Shown in pieces: positions 50,649-59,760 of a DNA stretch of 64,000 nucleotides. This DNA comes from Mesorhizobium sp. B2-7-2 (GTDB lineage: Bacteria > Pseudomonadota > Alphaproteobacteria > Rhizobiales > Rhizobiaceae): assembly GCF_006440775.1 (NCBI RefSeq), contig NZ_VFTZ01000001.1:124001-188000 (forward strand), written 5' to 3'. A program made the position numbers and the translations under genes. Within the stretch, counting starts at the first letter, position 1, and the number at the start of each line of letters is the position of its first letter. Below the pieces are notes generated by a model that saw only the letters and a program-made list of their open reading frames with translations, had not been told where the DNA came from and searched no databases.

Positions 50649-52019
50649 TCATTCGCCTTCTGAAAGAGAAATCGAGGCTCCGCCGCCATGGCTGTCGCCG
50701 GCGCGCACCGCGTGGGCGGCGGTCTGGGCGCCGTGGGCGAGGCGCTGGGAACGATGCAGGCGTCTGGCCCATTCGGGCTCTCCTTGGGCGCTGGATGGCT
50801 TGCCCGCGCCGGAAGCAGCCGCCGCCGTTGACGCCGCAGCGCCGCCGATCGTTCCCATGGTCGGCGAACCGCCGGTGATTTCAGCGGCCGAACCGGCGCC
50901 AGAGGCAAAGTTTGACTTGAGCGATTGACCGGTGTTTGCGGCGGCGCGCTTGAGCGGAGAGGCTGCCGCCGAAGCGCCAGCGCGCGCAATGCCGCCCAAG
51001 CCTGAGGCGACGCCTGCCACGCCCGACTGGCCGGCGGCGCCAAGCCTGTAAGCGGCCGAACCTCCACCAGCGAGTGATGTCCCCCCACGCACGGTTGACG
51101 CCGCCCCCGCGAATGCGGCTGTCGCGCCTCGTGCCGCGAGGCCGCCTGCTCCGTAGCCTGCAACTGCGATGCCGCCGGCGGCAAGGCCAGTCCCGACGGC
51201 CGCACCGGCGCCGAGCTGCGGTCCACCCGCGACGAGGCCGTTGGCAATGCCGGGACCGAAGATTCCGAGGCCAAGCAGCGACAGCGCCGCCAGGACGATC
51301 GCCATGGCCTGGTCGATGGTGGGGTTCTCGCCGCCGAAGCCTTGGGTGAATTCGCCGAAGAGCGTGGATCCGATGCCGATGACCACGGCAAGCACCAGAA
51401 CCTTGATGCCGGACGAGATGACGTTGCCGAGCACGCGTTCGGCCATGAAGGCCGTCTTGCCGAAGAGGCCGAAGGGGATCAGCACGAAGCCGGCCAGCGT
51501 CGCCAGCTTGAACTCGATCAGCGTCACAAAGAGCTGCACCGCCAGGATGAAGAAGGCGAGCAGGACGAGCGCCCACGCAAAGAGCAGGCAAGCGATCTGG
51601 ATGAAGTTTTCAAAGAAGGAGATGTAACCCATCAAACCGGAGATCGCCTCAAGCAATGGTCGTCCGGCGTCGAGGCCGGTTTGCGCCACCTTGCCCGGGT
51701 GCAGCAGGTCCTGTGCCGAGAAGCCGGTTCCACTCGCCTTGAGACCAAGACCGGAGAAACTCTCGAAGACGATTTGGGCGAGGCCATTCCAGTTCGAAAT
51801 CAGATAGGCGAAGACACCGACGAAGAGCGTCTTCTTGACGAGCCGCGCGAGGACGTCGTCATCGGCGCCCCAGCTCCAGAAGAGCGCGGCAAGCGTCACG
51901 TCAATGACGATCAGCGTGGTGGCGACGAAAGCGACCTCGCCGCCGAGCAGGCCGAAGCCGCTGTCGATATAGCGGGTGAAGGTGGCCAGGAATTGGTCGA
52001 TAACGCCGGTATTGCCCAT
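50649..52019 (-). CDS. trbL: Conjugal transfer protein TrbL (VirB6)
   Basis: A 456-residue polytopic protein with about six helices in the first 280 residues (GLLGGEVAFVATTLIVIDVT, TLFVGVFAYLISNWNGLAQI, LVLLAFFILAVQLFVTLIEF). The remaining 170 residues are rich in Gly, Ala and Ser (GLAAGGIAVAGYGAGGLAAR), as usual for TrbL, and end in a histidine-containing basic tail. It forms part of the inner-membrane channel. Confidence 0.92.
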   Translation of the reverse strand: MGNTGVIDQFLATFTRYIDSGFGLLGGEVAFVATTLIVIDVTLAALFWSWGADDDVLARLVKKTLFVGVFAYLISNWNGLAQIVFESFSGLGLKASGTGFSAQDLLHPGKVAQTGLDAGRPLLEAISGLMGYISFFENFIQIACLLFAWALVLLAFFILAVQLFVTLIEFKLATLAGFVLIPFGLFGKTAFMAERVLGNVISSGIKVLVLAVVIGIGSTLFGEFTQGFGGENPTIDQAMAIVLAALSLLGLGIFGPGIANGLVAGGPQLGAGAAVGTGLAAGGIAVAGYGAGGLAARGATAAFAGAASTVRGGTSLAGGGSAAYRLGAAGQSGVAGVASGLGGIARAGASAAASPLKRAAANTGQSLKSNFASGAGSAAEITGGSPTMGTIGGAAASTAAAASGAGKPSSAQGEPEWARRLHRSQRLAHGAQTAAHAVRAGDSHGGGASISLSEGE

Positions 52020-52021
52020 GT

Positions 52022-52348
52022 CTATCGGGCCTCGTGCAGGCCAGCATCCGGCGACCGCGAAGCGGCCGGCTCGCTTGTCGAACTCCGCGAGGGCTTTTCG
52101 AGACCGAGGAAGCGATCACGCTGTGCGGCCCACAGCCGCGCGCATCCTTCGTCACGCAGGGCAGCCTCGCCGAGGACCTGGCAGCGGCGCAGGCCATCGC
52201 GAAGCGGATGCGGCACCGGGGCCGCCGGTATGTGCGGCCCCTCCCCCGCCGGCTTGTCTTCCTTCCGGCTCATCTCGAGCGCCGTCGCCGCCATGGCGAC
52301 GGCGACGAAGACGACGGCCACAACGCGAGCGAAGGTTTTGCCGTCCAT
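52022..52348 (-). CDS. trbK: TrbK-type entry exclusion protein (alternative form)
   Basis: A 108-residue protein with an N-terminal helix (ARVVAVVFVAVAMAATALEM) and a soluble part with two cysteines (LRRCQVLGEAALRDEGCARL, then WAAQRDRFLG). This is the alternative TrbK form found between trbJ and trbL in rhizobial clusters. It should limit uptake of the same element by cells that already carry it. It is 2 bases before trbL. Confidence 0.82.
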   Translation of the reverse strand: MDGKTFARVVAVVFVAVAMAATALEMSRKEDKPAGEGPHIPAAPVPHPLRDGLRRCQVLGEAALRDEGCARLWAAQRDRFLGLEKPSRSSTSEPAASRSPDAGLHEAR

Positions 52349-52359
52349 GGCGATCGACC

Positions 52360-53118
52360 TCAGCGGTTGAACATCTGGACCGAGCCGGCCTGGTAGCCGG
52401 ATCTAGCCGCCAGGAAGCGTCGGCGTTGCTCGCGACCCTGATCGACCGCCGCGGCACGTTCGGCTTCGGTCAGCGCCTGGGCGCGACCATTGGCGGCGAC
52501 CAGGGCTGTCAGGTCCGCAAGCTGCTGACCCTGAAGCGCAAGCAACTGGTTGCCAGCTTGCGTCGCCTGCAGCGCACCGGTCGCCGATTGGCTGGCGCCG
52601 ACCAATGCCGACATCTGCGCGCGGCCGGTGTCGATGTTTGAGACGACGCCCGCCTGGACGCGCATTGCGTCCTGGAGGCCGCCCACTGTGTTTTGCCAGC
52701 GCGAGCGCGCATCCGCGACGAGTTGCTGGTCGGAAGCAGAAAGCGAGATGCTGCTGTATTGCTGCTGAAATGCCTTATCGACCTGCTGGACGTCGAAGGC
52801 GATGTTCTGTGCTTCGCCGAGAAGCTGTTGCGTGCGCTGCACCGACTGTTGCAGTTGCTGCAGTGAGGACAAAGGCAGGCTCGCCAGGTTGCGCGCCTGG
52901 TTGATCAGCATCTGGGCCTGGTTCTGCAGCGAGGTGATCTGGTTCGTGATCTGCTGCAGCGAACGCGCGGCCGTCAGGACATTCTGCGAATAGTTCGATG
53001 GATCAAACACGATGAAGGCATGCGCTGGCGCAGTCATCATCGGCGAGATCGCAACCGGCGCGGCGAGCGTCGCCGCGACCAGAAGAAGGACGCGCCGGCG
53101 GCATTGACGAATAGTCAT
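52360..53118 (-). CDS. trbJ: Conjugal transfer protein TrbJ (VirB5)
   Basis: A 252-residue periplasmic/pilus-tip protein. The signal peptide (RVLLLVAATLAAPVAISPMM in its core) is followed by the TrbJ motif FIVFDPSNYSQNVLTAARSL and long coiled-coil helices (QITNQITSLQNQAQMLINQA, QSVQRTQQLLGEAQNIAFDV). It ends near QAGSVQMFNR. Its start overlaps trbE by 4 bases. Confidence 0.92.
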   Translation of the reverse strand: MTIRQCRRRVLLLVAATLAAPVAISPMMTAPAHAFIVFDPSNYSQNVLTAARSLQQITNQITSLQNQAQMLINQARNLASLPLSSLQQLQQSVQRTQQLLGEAQNIAFDVQQVDKAFQQQYSSISLSASDQQLVADARSRWQNTVGGLQDAMRVQAGVVSNIDTGRAQMSALVGASQSATGALQATQAGNQLLALQGQQLADLTALVAANGRAQALTEAERAAAVDQGREQRRRFLAARSGYQAGSVQMFNR

Positions 53119-55565
53119 GATTGGGGATCCTTTTCAGGTTCGGGAACGGTGAGATTGGGAACGAGGTCGGCGGCCCAGCCGACGTCGCGGGCACGCAGCC
53201 AGACCGACAGGAAGCCGTCGCGGCCATGCTCGGCGATGATGCTGCCGATCAGGGCCTGATCGCTCTTGGAGGACGCGGCGCAAAGCGCAAGCCCGACCTC
53301 GGACAGGCCGAGCTCGAAGAGACGGTTGCCGCGACGGGACTGGCAGTAATAATCGCGCTTGGGTGTGGCTCGCGCCAGGATCTCGATCTGGCGGTCGTTC
53401 AGGCCAAAGCGGCGGTAGATCGCAGTAATTTGCGGCTCGATCGCGCGTTCATTGGGCAACAAAAGCCGGGTTGGACAGCTTTCGATGATCGCCGGCGCGA
53501 TACCCGAATTGTCGATGTCGGATAGCGACTGGGTGGCGAAGACGACGCTGGCATTCTTCTTGCGGAGCGTCTTCAGCCATTCGCGCAACTGCCCGGCGAA
53601 CGCGTCATCGTCGAGCGCAAGCCAGCCTTCGTCGATGACGAGCAGTGTCGGACGACCGTCGAGCCGGTCGCCGATGCGATGAAACAGATAGGACAGAACG
53701 GCCGGCGCGGCCGGCGTGCCCACCAGGCCTTCGATTTCGAACGCCTGCACGGATGCCTGGCCGAGGTGTTCGGCCTCTGCGTCGAGGAGCCGGCCGTTCG
53801 GGCCACCAACACAGTAAGGGCGAAGCGCCTGTTTCAGGTCATTGGCCTGCAGAAGCACGCTGAGCCCCGTGATGGTGCGCTCCTCGACCGGGGCCGAGGC
53901 GAGCGAGGTCAACGCCGCCCAGATATGCTCCTTTGCGTCCGGCGTGATCTGGATGCCTTCTCGCGTCAGGATCGCGAGGATCCAGTCGGCCGCCCAGGCG
54001 CGCTCGTACGTGTCATGAACGCGGGCGAGCGGCTGCAGCGCAACGGCAGCGTCCAGGCCTTCGGTGAGATGACCCCCGAGATCGTGCCAGTCGCCGCCCA
54101 TGGCGAGCGTCGCCGCGCGGATCGAGCCGCCGAAGTCGAAGGCGAAGATCTGAGCCTTGCGGTAGCGGCAGAATTGCAGCGCCATCAACGCCAGCAGCAC
54201 CGACTTGCCGGCACCGGTCGGGCCGACGACCAGCGTGTGACCGACGTCGCCGACATGAAGAACCAACCGGAACGGGGTCGAACCTTCGGTCTTGCCGTAA
54301 AGCAAGGGAGGACTGACCAGATGCTCGTCCCGTTCGGGCCCCGCCCACACGGCAGAAAGGGGGATCATGTGGGCGAGATTGAGCGTCGAGATAGGCGGCT
54401 GACGGACATTGGCATAGGCGTGCCCGGGCAATGAGCCGAGCCAGGCGTCGACGGCGTTGACGGTCTCGACAATGGCCGTGAAGTCGCGGCCCTGGATGAT
54501 TTTCTCGACAAGCCGCAGTTTCTCGTCGGCCACGCGCGGGTCGCAATCCCATATGGCGACGGTGGCGGTGACATAGGCCATGCCAGCCATGTCGGCGCCG
54601 AGCTCCTGCAACGCCGTGTCGGCGTCGGCCGCCTTGTTGGCGGCGTCAGTGTCGAGGAGTGCTGATGCCTCGTTGGTCATCACCTCCTTCAGGATCGAGG
54701 CGATGCTCTTGCGCTTGGCGAACCATTGCCGTCGTATCCTGGTCAAAAGGCGGACAGCGTCGACCTTGTCGAGCAGGATCGCGCGCGTCGACCAACGGTA
54801 CGGGAAGGCCAGCCTGTTGAGGTCATCAAGCAGGCCGGGTGTCGTGGCGGTCGGGAAGCCGACGATGGTGAGCACGCGAAGATGCTTGTCGCCAAGCCGC
54901 GGTTCGAGCCCGCCGGCGAGCGGCTCGTCGGCCAGCAGCGCATCGAGATAGATCGGGATCTCGGGGACGCGCACCCGATGGCGCTTGGTCGAGATGGTCG
55001 AATGCAGGTAGGTCAGCGTTTGGCCGTCATCGAGCCAGTGGCATTCAGGCATGAAGCCGTCGAGCAGGGACAGCACACGCTCAGTGCGGTCGACAAAAGC
55101 GCGGACGATCTCGCCCGGATCTGCGCCCGATTGGTCGCGACCTTCATAAAGCCAGCCCTCGGCGCGCGTGGCGTCTTCGGGAGGCGGCAGGAACAGGAAT
55201 GTGAGAAAGTAGCTCGATACGAAATGAACCCCCTCCTCATCAAAGTCGGCTTTGCGCTCGGCATCGAGCAGGCCGGAGGCCGCATTGGGAAACTGGCTTT
55301 CGGGATAGGAAGCCGCTTCGTGCCGCTGCGCTTCGACGAAGATGCTCCAGCCCGAGCCGAGGCGGCGAAAGGCATTGTTGATGCGCGACGCCATCGCAAC
55401 AAGTTCCGCCGCTACGGCGGAGTCGAGATCGGGTCCGCGAAACCTCGCGGTGCGCTGAAAGCTGCCGTCCTTGTTGAGCACGATCCCGGGGGCGACGAGT
55501 GCCGCCCAAGGTAGAAAGTCGGCAAGGCGAGCAGCAGTCCGGCGGTATTCGGCAAGGCTCATCAT
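53115..55565 (-). CDS. trbE: Conjugal transfer ATPase TrbE (VirB4)
   Basis: An 816-residue ATPase that drives pilus assembly. The N-terminal CagE/VirB4 domain begins MMSLAEYRRTAARLADFLPW. Walker A is LVVGPTGAGKSVLLALMALQ, Walker B is LLVIDEGWLALDDDAFAGQL, and later FATQSLSDIDNSGIAPAIIE matches the family. The frame is open upstream into trbD, but the start at 55565 lies 10 bases after the trbD stop. Confidence 0.95.
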   Translation of the reverse strand: MMSLAEYRRTAARLADFLPWAALVAPGIVLNKDGSFQRTARFRGPDLDSAVAAELVAMASRINNAFRRLGSGWSIFVEAQRHEAASYPESQFPNAASGLLDAERKADFDEEGVHFVSSYFLTFLFLPPPEDATRAEGWLYEGRDQSGADPGEIVRAFVDRTERVLSLLDGFMPECHWLDDGQTLTYLHSTISTKRHRVRVPEIPIYLDALLADEPLAGGLEPRLGDKHLRVLTIVGFPTATTPGLLDDLNRLAFPYRWSTRAILLDKVDAVRLLTRIRRQWFAKRKSIASILKEVMTNEASALLDTDAANKAADADTALQELGADMAGMAYVTATVAIWDCDPRVADEKLRLVEKIIQGRDFTAIVETVNAVDAWLGSLPGHAYANVRQPPISTLNLAHMIPLSAVWAGPERDEHLVSPPLLYGKTEGSTPFRLVLHVGDVGHTLVVGPTGAGKSVLLALMALQFCRYRKAQIFAFDFGGSIRAATLAMGGDWHDLGGHLTEGLDAAVALQPLARVHDTYERAWAADWILAILTREGIQITPDAKEHIWAALTSLASAPVEERTITGLSVLLQANDLKQALRPYCVGGPNGRLLDAEAEHLGQASVQAFEIEGLVGTPAAPAVLSYLFHRIGDRLDGRPTLLVIDEGWLALDDDAFAGQLREWLKTLRKKNASVVFATQSLSDIDNSGIAPAIIESCPTRLLLPNERAIEPQITAIYRRFGLNDRQIEILARATPKRDYYCQSRRGNRLFELGLSEVGLALCAASSKSDQALIGSIIAEHGRDGFLSVWLRARDVGWAADLVPNLTVPEPEKDPQS

Positions 55566-55575
55566 AGCGGCGCCC

Positions 55576-55857
55576 TCAAACCGACAGATGCCCGGGCAGC
55601 CGCAGGTGCCGGCGTGCGACTTCGAAAAAAAGCGGATCGCGCCTGGCAGCCCATACCGCCGTAAAATGTCCGATTGCCCATATGAGAAGACCGACCAGCC
55701 AGAGCCGCAGCCCAAGACCGACAGCGCCCGCCAGCGTGCCATTCAGGATCGCGATTGCACGCGGCGCGCCCCCGAGCAGGATCTGCTCGGTCAACGCCCG
55801 GTGCACGGGCACCGTCCACCCCGGCACTGCGTCGAGCTGTTCAAAAGCGGTTGTCAT
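55576..55857 (-). CDS. trbD: Conjugal transfer protein TrbD (VirB3)
   Basis: A 93-residue inner-membrane protein. It begins MTTAFEQLDAVPGWTVPVHR, then TEQILLGGAPRAIAILNGTL with the first helix and LVGLLIWAIGHFTAVWAARR with the second; the end is FEVARRHLRLPGHLSV. These are typical TrbD features. Its start shares one base with the trbC stop. Confidence 0.9.
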   Translation of the reverse strand: MTTAFEQLDAVPGWTVPVHRALTEQILLGGAPRAIAILNGTLAGAVGLGLRLWLVGLLIWAIGHFTAVWAARRDPLFFEVARRHLRLPGHLSV

Positions 55858-56189
55858 CAGATCAACGCTCCGCCGCCAAACGAGAAGAACGAAAGGAAAA
55901 AGCTTGACGCCGCGAAGGCGATCGAAAGGCCGAAAACGATCTGGATCAGCCGCCTGAAGCCACCCGAACTGTCGCCGAAGGCCAGCGTCAGGCCGGTGAC
56001 GATGATGATGATGACGGCGATGATCTTGGATACCGGTCCTTCGACCGACTGCAGGATCTTCTCGAGCGGCTGTTCCCACGGCATCGAGGAGCCTGACGCA
56101 AGGGCGACCGGCGCGACTATGAGATTGAAGGCAATGGCGGCGCCGACCGCGGCCAGGCTGGCTTGGCAGCGCGAAAGCAGGCGGATCAT
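55857..56189 (-). CDS. trbC: Conjugal transfer pilin TrbC (VirB2)
   Basis: A 110-residue propilin with a long signal peptide (SLAAVGAAIAFNLIVAPVAL, cleaved near ALASG), the mature start SSMPWEQPLEKILQSVEGP and two hydrophobic helices (IIAVIIIIVTGLTLAFGD and QIVFGLSIAFAASSFFLSFF). TrbC-type pilins are cyclised after cleavage in RP4; whether that occurs here is not visible. The 5' end overlaps trbB by 4 bases. Confidence 0.92.
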   Translation of the reverse strand: MIRLLSRCQASLAAVGAAIAFNLIVAPVALASGSSMPWEQPLEKILQSVEGPVSKIIAVIIIIVTGLTLAFGDSSGGFRRLIQIVFGLSIAFAASSFFLSFFSFGGGALI

Positions 56190-57169
56190 GAAATGTCTCC
56201 TGTGTTGATCGGTGAGGCTTCAGCGATGCGATAGTCGCCATCGGGGCCCAGACCTTCGACCCTGACCAGTTCGACAAGCCGTCGCGCGGCGCCGCGTCCG
56301 GCGAGCACGGCGACAAGGCCGATGGTGTCGGCGATCAGCGCACGCGGGACAGTGACGACGGCCTCCTGGATCAGTTGTTCAAGTCGGCGCAGAGCGCCAA
56401 TACCGGAGCCCGCATGGAGGGTGCCGATGCCACCGGGATGCCCAGTGCCCCATGCCTTCAAGAGGTCCAGCGCTTCGGCGCCGCGCACCTCGCCGATCGG
56501 AATGCGATCGGGCCGCAGGCGCAGCGAGGAACGAACCAGGTCCGAAAGCGTGGCGACGCCATCCTTGGTGCGCATCGCGACGAGATTGGGGGCCGCGCAC
56601 TGCAGTTCGCGGGTGTCCTCGATGATGACGACCCGGTCCGTCCCTTTCGCCACTTCGGCGAGCAGCGCGTTGGTCAGGGTGGTCTTGCCCGTCGACGTGC
56701 CGCCGGCAACGAGGATGTTTGCCCGGCCAGCAACCGCGGCGCGCAACATAGCGGCGTGGCCACAAGTCATGATGCCCGCCGCGACATAGTCATCGAGCGT
56801 GAACACGGCGACCGCGGGTTTGCGGATCGCGAAGGCCGGCGCGGCGACCACGGGCGGCAGCAGGCCCTCGAAACGCTCACCGGTTTGCGGCAACTCGGCC
56901 GAGACGCGCGGGGAACGGGAATGGACCTCGGCGCCGACATGATGGGCGACCAGGCGCACAATCCGCTCGCCAGCGGCAGGCGCGAGCGTTTGCCCCGTGT
57001 CGGCCAGGCCCTCCGTGAGCCGATCGACCCAGATGCGGCCATCCGGATTCAGCATGACCTCGACGATGGCGGGATCGTCCAGGAACCGGCCGATGGCGGG
57101 CCCGAGCGCGGTGCGCAGCATACGCGAGCTGCGCGAACGTGCTTCGGTATCGATATGCAAGATAGCCAT
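56186..57169 (-). CDS. trbB: Conjugal transfer ATPase TrbB (VirB11)
   Basis: A 327-residue hexameric ATPase at the base of the secretion channel. N-terminal domain: [20 protein letters not shown] and [20 protein letters not shown]. Walker [21 protein letters not shown], the Asp box [20 protein letters not shown], then [20 protein letters not shown] and [13 protein letters not shown]. It is the first gene of the trb cluster. In related clusters traG and a CopG-like gene precede it, but here neither is present. Confidence 0.95.
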   Translation of the reverse strand: MAILHIDTEARSRSSRMLRTALGPAIGRFLDDPAIVEVMLNPDGRIWVDRLTEGLADTGQTLAPAAGERIVRLVAHHVGAEVHSRSPRVSAELPQTGERFEGLLPPVVAAPAFAIRKPAVAVFTLDDYVAAGIMTCGHAAMLRAAVAGRANILVAGGTSTGKTTLTNALLAEVAKGTDRVVIIEDTRELQCAAPNLVAMRTKDGVATLSDLVRSSLRLRPDRIPIGEVRGAEALDLLKAWGTGHPGGIGTLHAGSGIGALRRLEQLIQEAVVTVPRALIADTIGLVAVLAGRGAARRLVELVRVEGLGPDGDYRIAEASPINTGDIS

Positions 57170-57589
57170 GCTGTCCCCGTTTGGCCCGGGAACTCATCGA
57201 GCAGTTCCCGGTCGGGATGAGCAAAAGAGGCCTGGAGCAGCCCGATTCAACAGCTTTCGACCGCCGTCGTAGCGCAGCGAGCAAAAACCGGCGAACGGCG
57301 GCGCCGAGCTCAGGAAGCTTTAAGGCCAGCCTATTGCGGCGTTCCGACATCGGCAGAATGCGAACTATCGCAATGGTACGTACATGTTTATTGACACAAG
57401 ACTCCCACCGGGTTTATGAAATGGCCTGGCAGTGGCGGCGATCGTCCTTTCCACGGCGCGGAGGATTGTCATGCGGTTCGGTCCCGAGGGCTCGGTTTCG
57501 CGGCGCCAATCAGGCGTTTCAAAACATGCTCGAAACGCCCCGACGCTCGCTTCGCCGCTCCCCTTGCCGGCAAAGGGCGGCGAAGCCTT
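57170..57589. other. Divergent intergenic region between trbB and the ABC transporter
   Basis: A 420-base interval that should contain the promoters for the trb operon and the transporter genes. An 8-base palindrome GTACGTAC lies near 57371-57378. Frames in this area give no recognisable protein; in particular no end of a traG or copG gene was found. No clear lux-type box was seen. Confidence 0.45.
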
Positions 57590-58249
57590 ATGAGCATGCT
57601 CGACATCTGGCTTGGGATCCTGCAAGGGCTGCGCATAACGGCGGCGGTCACCGCCTATGGCTTGGTCTTCGCGGTGCCCTTCGCGCTTGTTTTCGGCGTC
57701 GCGCAGTTTGTGACCACCGGCTTGACGCGTTTTCTGGTCACGGCAGTGATCGAATTCTGGCGCAGTTCGGCGGTCGTCGTCCTGCTCTTCGTCTTCTACT
57801 ACGTTCTGCCGGTCATGGGGATCACTCTGTCGGCGATGACCGTCAGTGCGTTGGTGCTCGGCCTCAATAGCGGCGGCTACGCCAGCCAAGCGGTGCGGGC
57901 CGGGCTCCAATCTCTTCCTGCCGGCCAACGCGAGGCTGGAATGGCGCTCGGCCTCTCGCGCCCGGCGATCCTGCTTCTGATCGAGCTTCCCCAAGCGTTG
58001 GTCGCCATGAGTCCCACATTCGTCAACAACCTTATTCAGCTCGTCAAGGCGACTTCCCTCGTCTCCTTGGTCACGTTGACGGACATGACCTTCCGCGCCA
58101 AGGAAATCTCGCAGACCGAATACGACCCGGTCGCGATATATTCGGCGTTGCTGCTAGCCTTCTTCGTCGTCTGTTATCCGATCGCGCTCGCCGGCCGCTG
58201 GCTCGAGGCGCGGGTCAATCCCGAAAGAGGAGCGCCTCGTGGGATTTAA
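57590..58249 (+). CDS. Amino-acid ABC transporter permease (HisM/GlnP type)
   Basis: A 219-residue permease with about five helices. It begins MSMLDIWLGILQGLRITAAV; the family signature around IEFWRSSAVVVLLFVFYYVL and the EAA loop AGLQSLPAGQREAGMALGLS, then VNNLIQLVKATSLVSLVTLT are all present. Such pairs import polar amino acids or opines. The frame is open to 57416, but the start at 57590 gives the usual N-terminus. The next permease gene overlaps it by 11 bases. Confidence 0.88.
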   Translation: MSMLDIWLGILQGLRITAAVTAYGLVFAVPFALVFGVAQFVTTGLTRFLVTAVIEFWRSSAVVVLLFVFYYVLPVMGITLSAMTVSALVLGLNSGGYASQAVRAGLQSLPAGQREAGMALGLSRPAILLLIELPQALVAMSPTFVNNLIQLVKATSLVSLVTLTDMTFRAKEISQTEYDPVAIYSALLLAFFVVCYPIALAGRWLEARVNPERGAPRGI

Positions 58250-58898
58250 CCTCGATTTCGCGCTCTCGACCATCCCGATCATAATCGGTGCGATCGGGAC
58301 TACCCTGCTCGCAACGGTCTTGAGTTGCCTCGGTGCGTCGGCGCTTGGCTTCACTTTCGAAATGATCCGCCGCGGGGGTGGTGCGCCGGGCCTCGCCGTG
58401 CGCTTCCTGATCGACTTCATCCGCTCGACGCCGGTCTTGGCCTGGCTTTATTTCCTGTATTTCGTCCTGCCCTTCTACGGGATCCGGCTTGGCGCCATGA
58501 CGGTGGGCATATTGGGGCTAAGCCTGTACTACAGCGGTTATCTGGCGGAGGTGTTCAAGGCGGGCATCGACGCTATTCCGAGGGGCCAGCAGGAAGCAGC
58601 CAGAGCCTTGTCGCTCACCCGCCGCGACACCGTCATCTTCGTCATCGCACCGCAAATGCTGCGCAACATCGCCGCGCCCCTGGGCAACTACCTGGTTTCG
58701 ATCCTTAAGGCGACGCCTTATCTCGCGATCCTGGCCGTGCCCGAAATGCTCGGGCGCGCCTTCGATATCGCTTCCGAGACCTATCGCTACGCGGAGCCGC
58801 TGACGATCGCCGGCGTTCTGTTTCTCGCCCTGGCGCTGATCGTTTCTTATGGAGTGAAGCGCATCGAGAAGCTCCTGCTTGCAAGCGGGCGCCGCTGA
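58239..58898 (+). CDS. Amino-acid ABC transporter permease (second subunit)
   Basis: A 219-residue protein starting at GTG (MGFNLDFALSTIPIIIGAIG). Family motifs: RFLIDFIRSTPVLAWLYFLY, AGIDAIPRGQQEAARALSLT (EAA loop), LGNYLVSILKATPYLAILAV. It overlaps the permease gene before it by 11 bases and shares a base with the ATPase gene after it. It should form a heterodimer with the other permease. Confidence 0.88.
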   Translation: MGFNLDFALSTIPIIIGAIGTTLLATVLSCLGASALGFTFEMIRRGGGAPGLAVRFLIDFIRSTPVLAWLYFLYFVLPFYGIRLGAMTVGILGLSLYYSGYLAEVFKAGIDAIPRGQQEAARALSLTRRDTVIFVIAPQMLRNIAAPLGNYLVSILKATPYLAILAVPEMLGRAFDIASETYRYAEPLTIAGVLFLALALIVSYGVKRIEKLLLASGRR

Positions 58899-59674
58899 TG
58901 CTCGACCGGCGCGCGCTTCCGACTTCGACACTTCAGCCCTTCCCGCTCGTGCGGATCGACGGTCTCAACAAGTGGTTCGGTGCCCTGCACGTTTTGCAAA
59001 ACATAGATCTGACCTTACGGCCAGGTGCGCGCGTCGTCGTCTGCGGACCCTCCGGGTCCGGCAAGTCGACATTGATACGCTGCATCAACGGTCTTGAGCG
59101 TTTCCAAAAGGGGACGATAGAGTTTGAAGGCAGAAGTCTGGGAAAAAGCGATCGCGATGCCGCGATGGCGCGCCGCCTGACAGGCATGGTGTTCCAAAGC
59201 TTCAATCTCTTCCCTCACCTCACCGTGCTTGCCAACTGCACGCTGGCGCTGCGCCGGGTCCTCTTGAAATCTGCGCACGAGGCCGAAGAGATCGCCATGC
59301 GGCATCTGACGGCGGTGCACATCCCCGAAAAGGCGCAGGCCTATCCGGCCCAGCTGTCGGGCGGTCAACAACAGCGAGCGGCGATCGCGCGCGCTCTGTG
59401 CCTCGATCCCCGCATCATGCTGTTCGATGAACCCACCTCGGCTCTCGACCCGGAAATGATCAAGGAAGTGCTCGACGTCATGATTGCGCTCGCGAAAACC
59501 GGTGTGACCATGGTCTGCGTGACGCATGAAATGGGTTTTGCCCGCGAAGTCGCGGATGAGATCGTGTTCATGGACCAAGGCAGCATCGTCGAGCACGCAT
59601 CTTCCAGCGATTTTTTCTCTAGAGCCGCACACCCGCGCGCCAGGCTGTTCCTGGACACCATCCTGAGCCATTGA
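58898..59674 (+). CDS. Amino-acid ABC transporter ATPase (GlnQ type)
   Basis: A 258-residue ATPase. Walker A VVVCGPSGSGKSTLIRCING, Q-loop GMVFQSFNLFPHLTVLANCT, signature YPAQLSGGQQQRAAIARALC, Walker B RIMLFDEPTSALDPEMIKEV and H-loop VTHEMGFAREVADEIVFM are intact. It completes the two permeases. No substrate-binding protein gene lies next to it inside the window, which is unusual for this class. Confidence 0.92.
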   Translation: MLDRRALPTSTLQPFPLVRIDGLNKWFGALHVLQNIDLTLRPGARVVVCGPSGSGKSTLIRCINGLERFQKGTIEFEGRSLGKSDRDAAMARRLTGMVFQSFNLFPHLTVLANCTLALRRVLLKSAHEAEEIAMRHLTAVHIPEKAQAYPAQLSGGQQQRAAIARALCLDPRIMLFDEPTSALDPEMIKEVLDVMIALAKTGVTMVCVTHEMGFAREVADEIVFMDQGSIVEHASSSDFFSRAAHPRARLFLDTILSH

Positions 59675-59760
59675 GAGCTGATACCTGTGAACGTCGCGCA
59701 CGCAACGGCGGCGCGATCGGCAACATGACGATCGGACCGGTGCCGAAATCGCCGCGCGAA

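Noticed and set aside
51342..52641. Long plus-strand frames opposite trbL, trbK and trbJ
   Set aside because: Charged shadow frames over well-supported conjugation genes.
57371..57378. GTACGTAC as a possible lux box
   Set aside because: The palindrome is only 8 bases long and does not extend to the 18-20 bases of a lux-type box.
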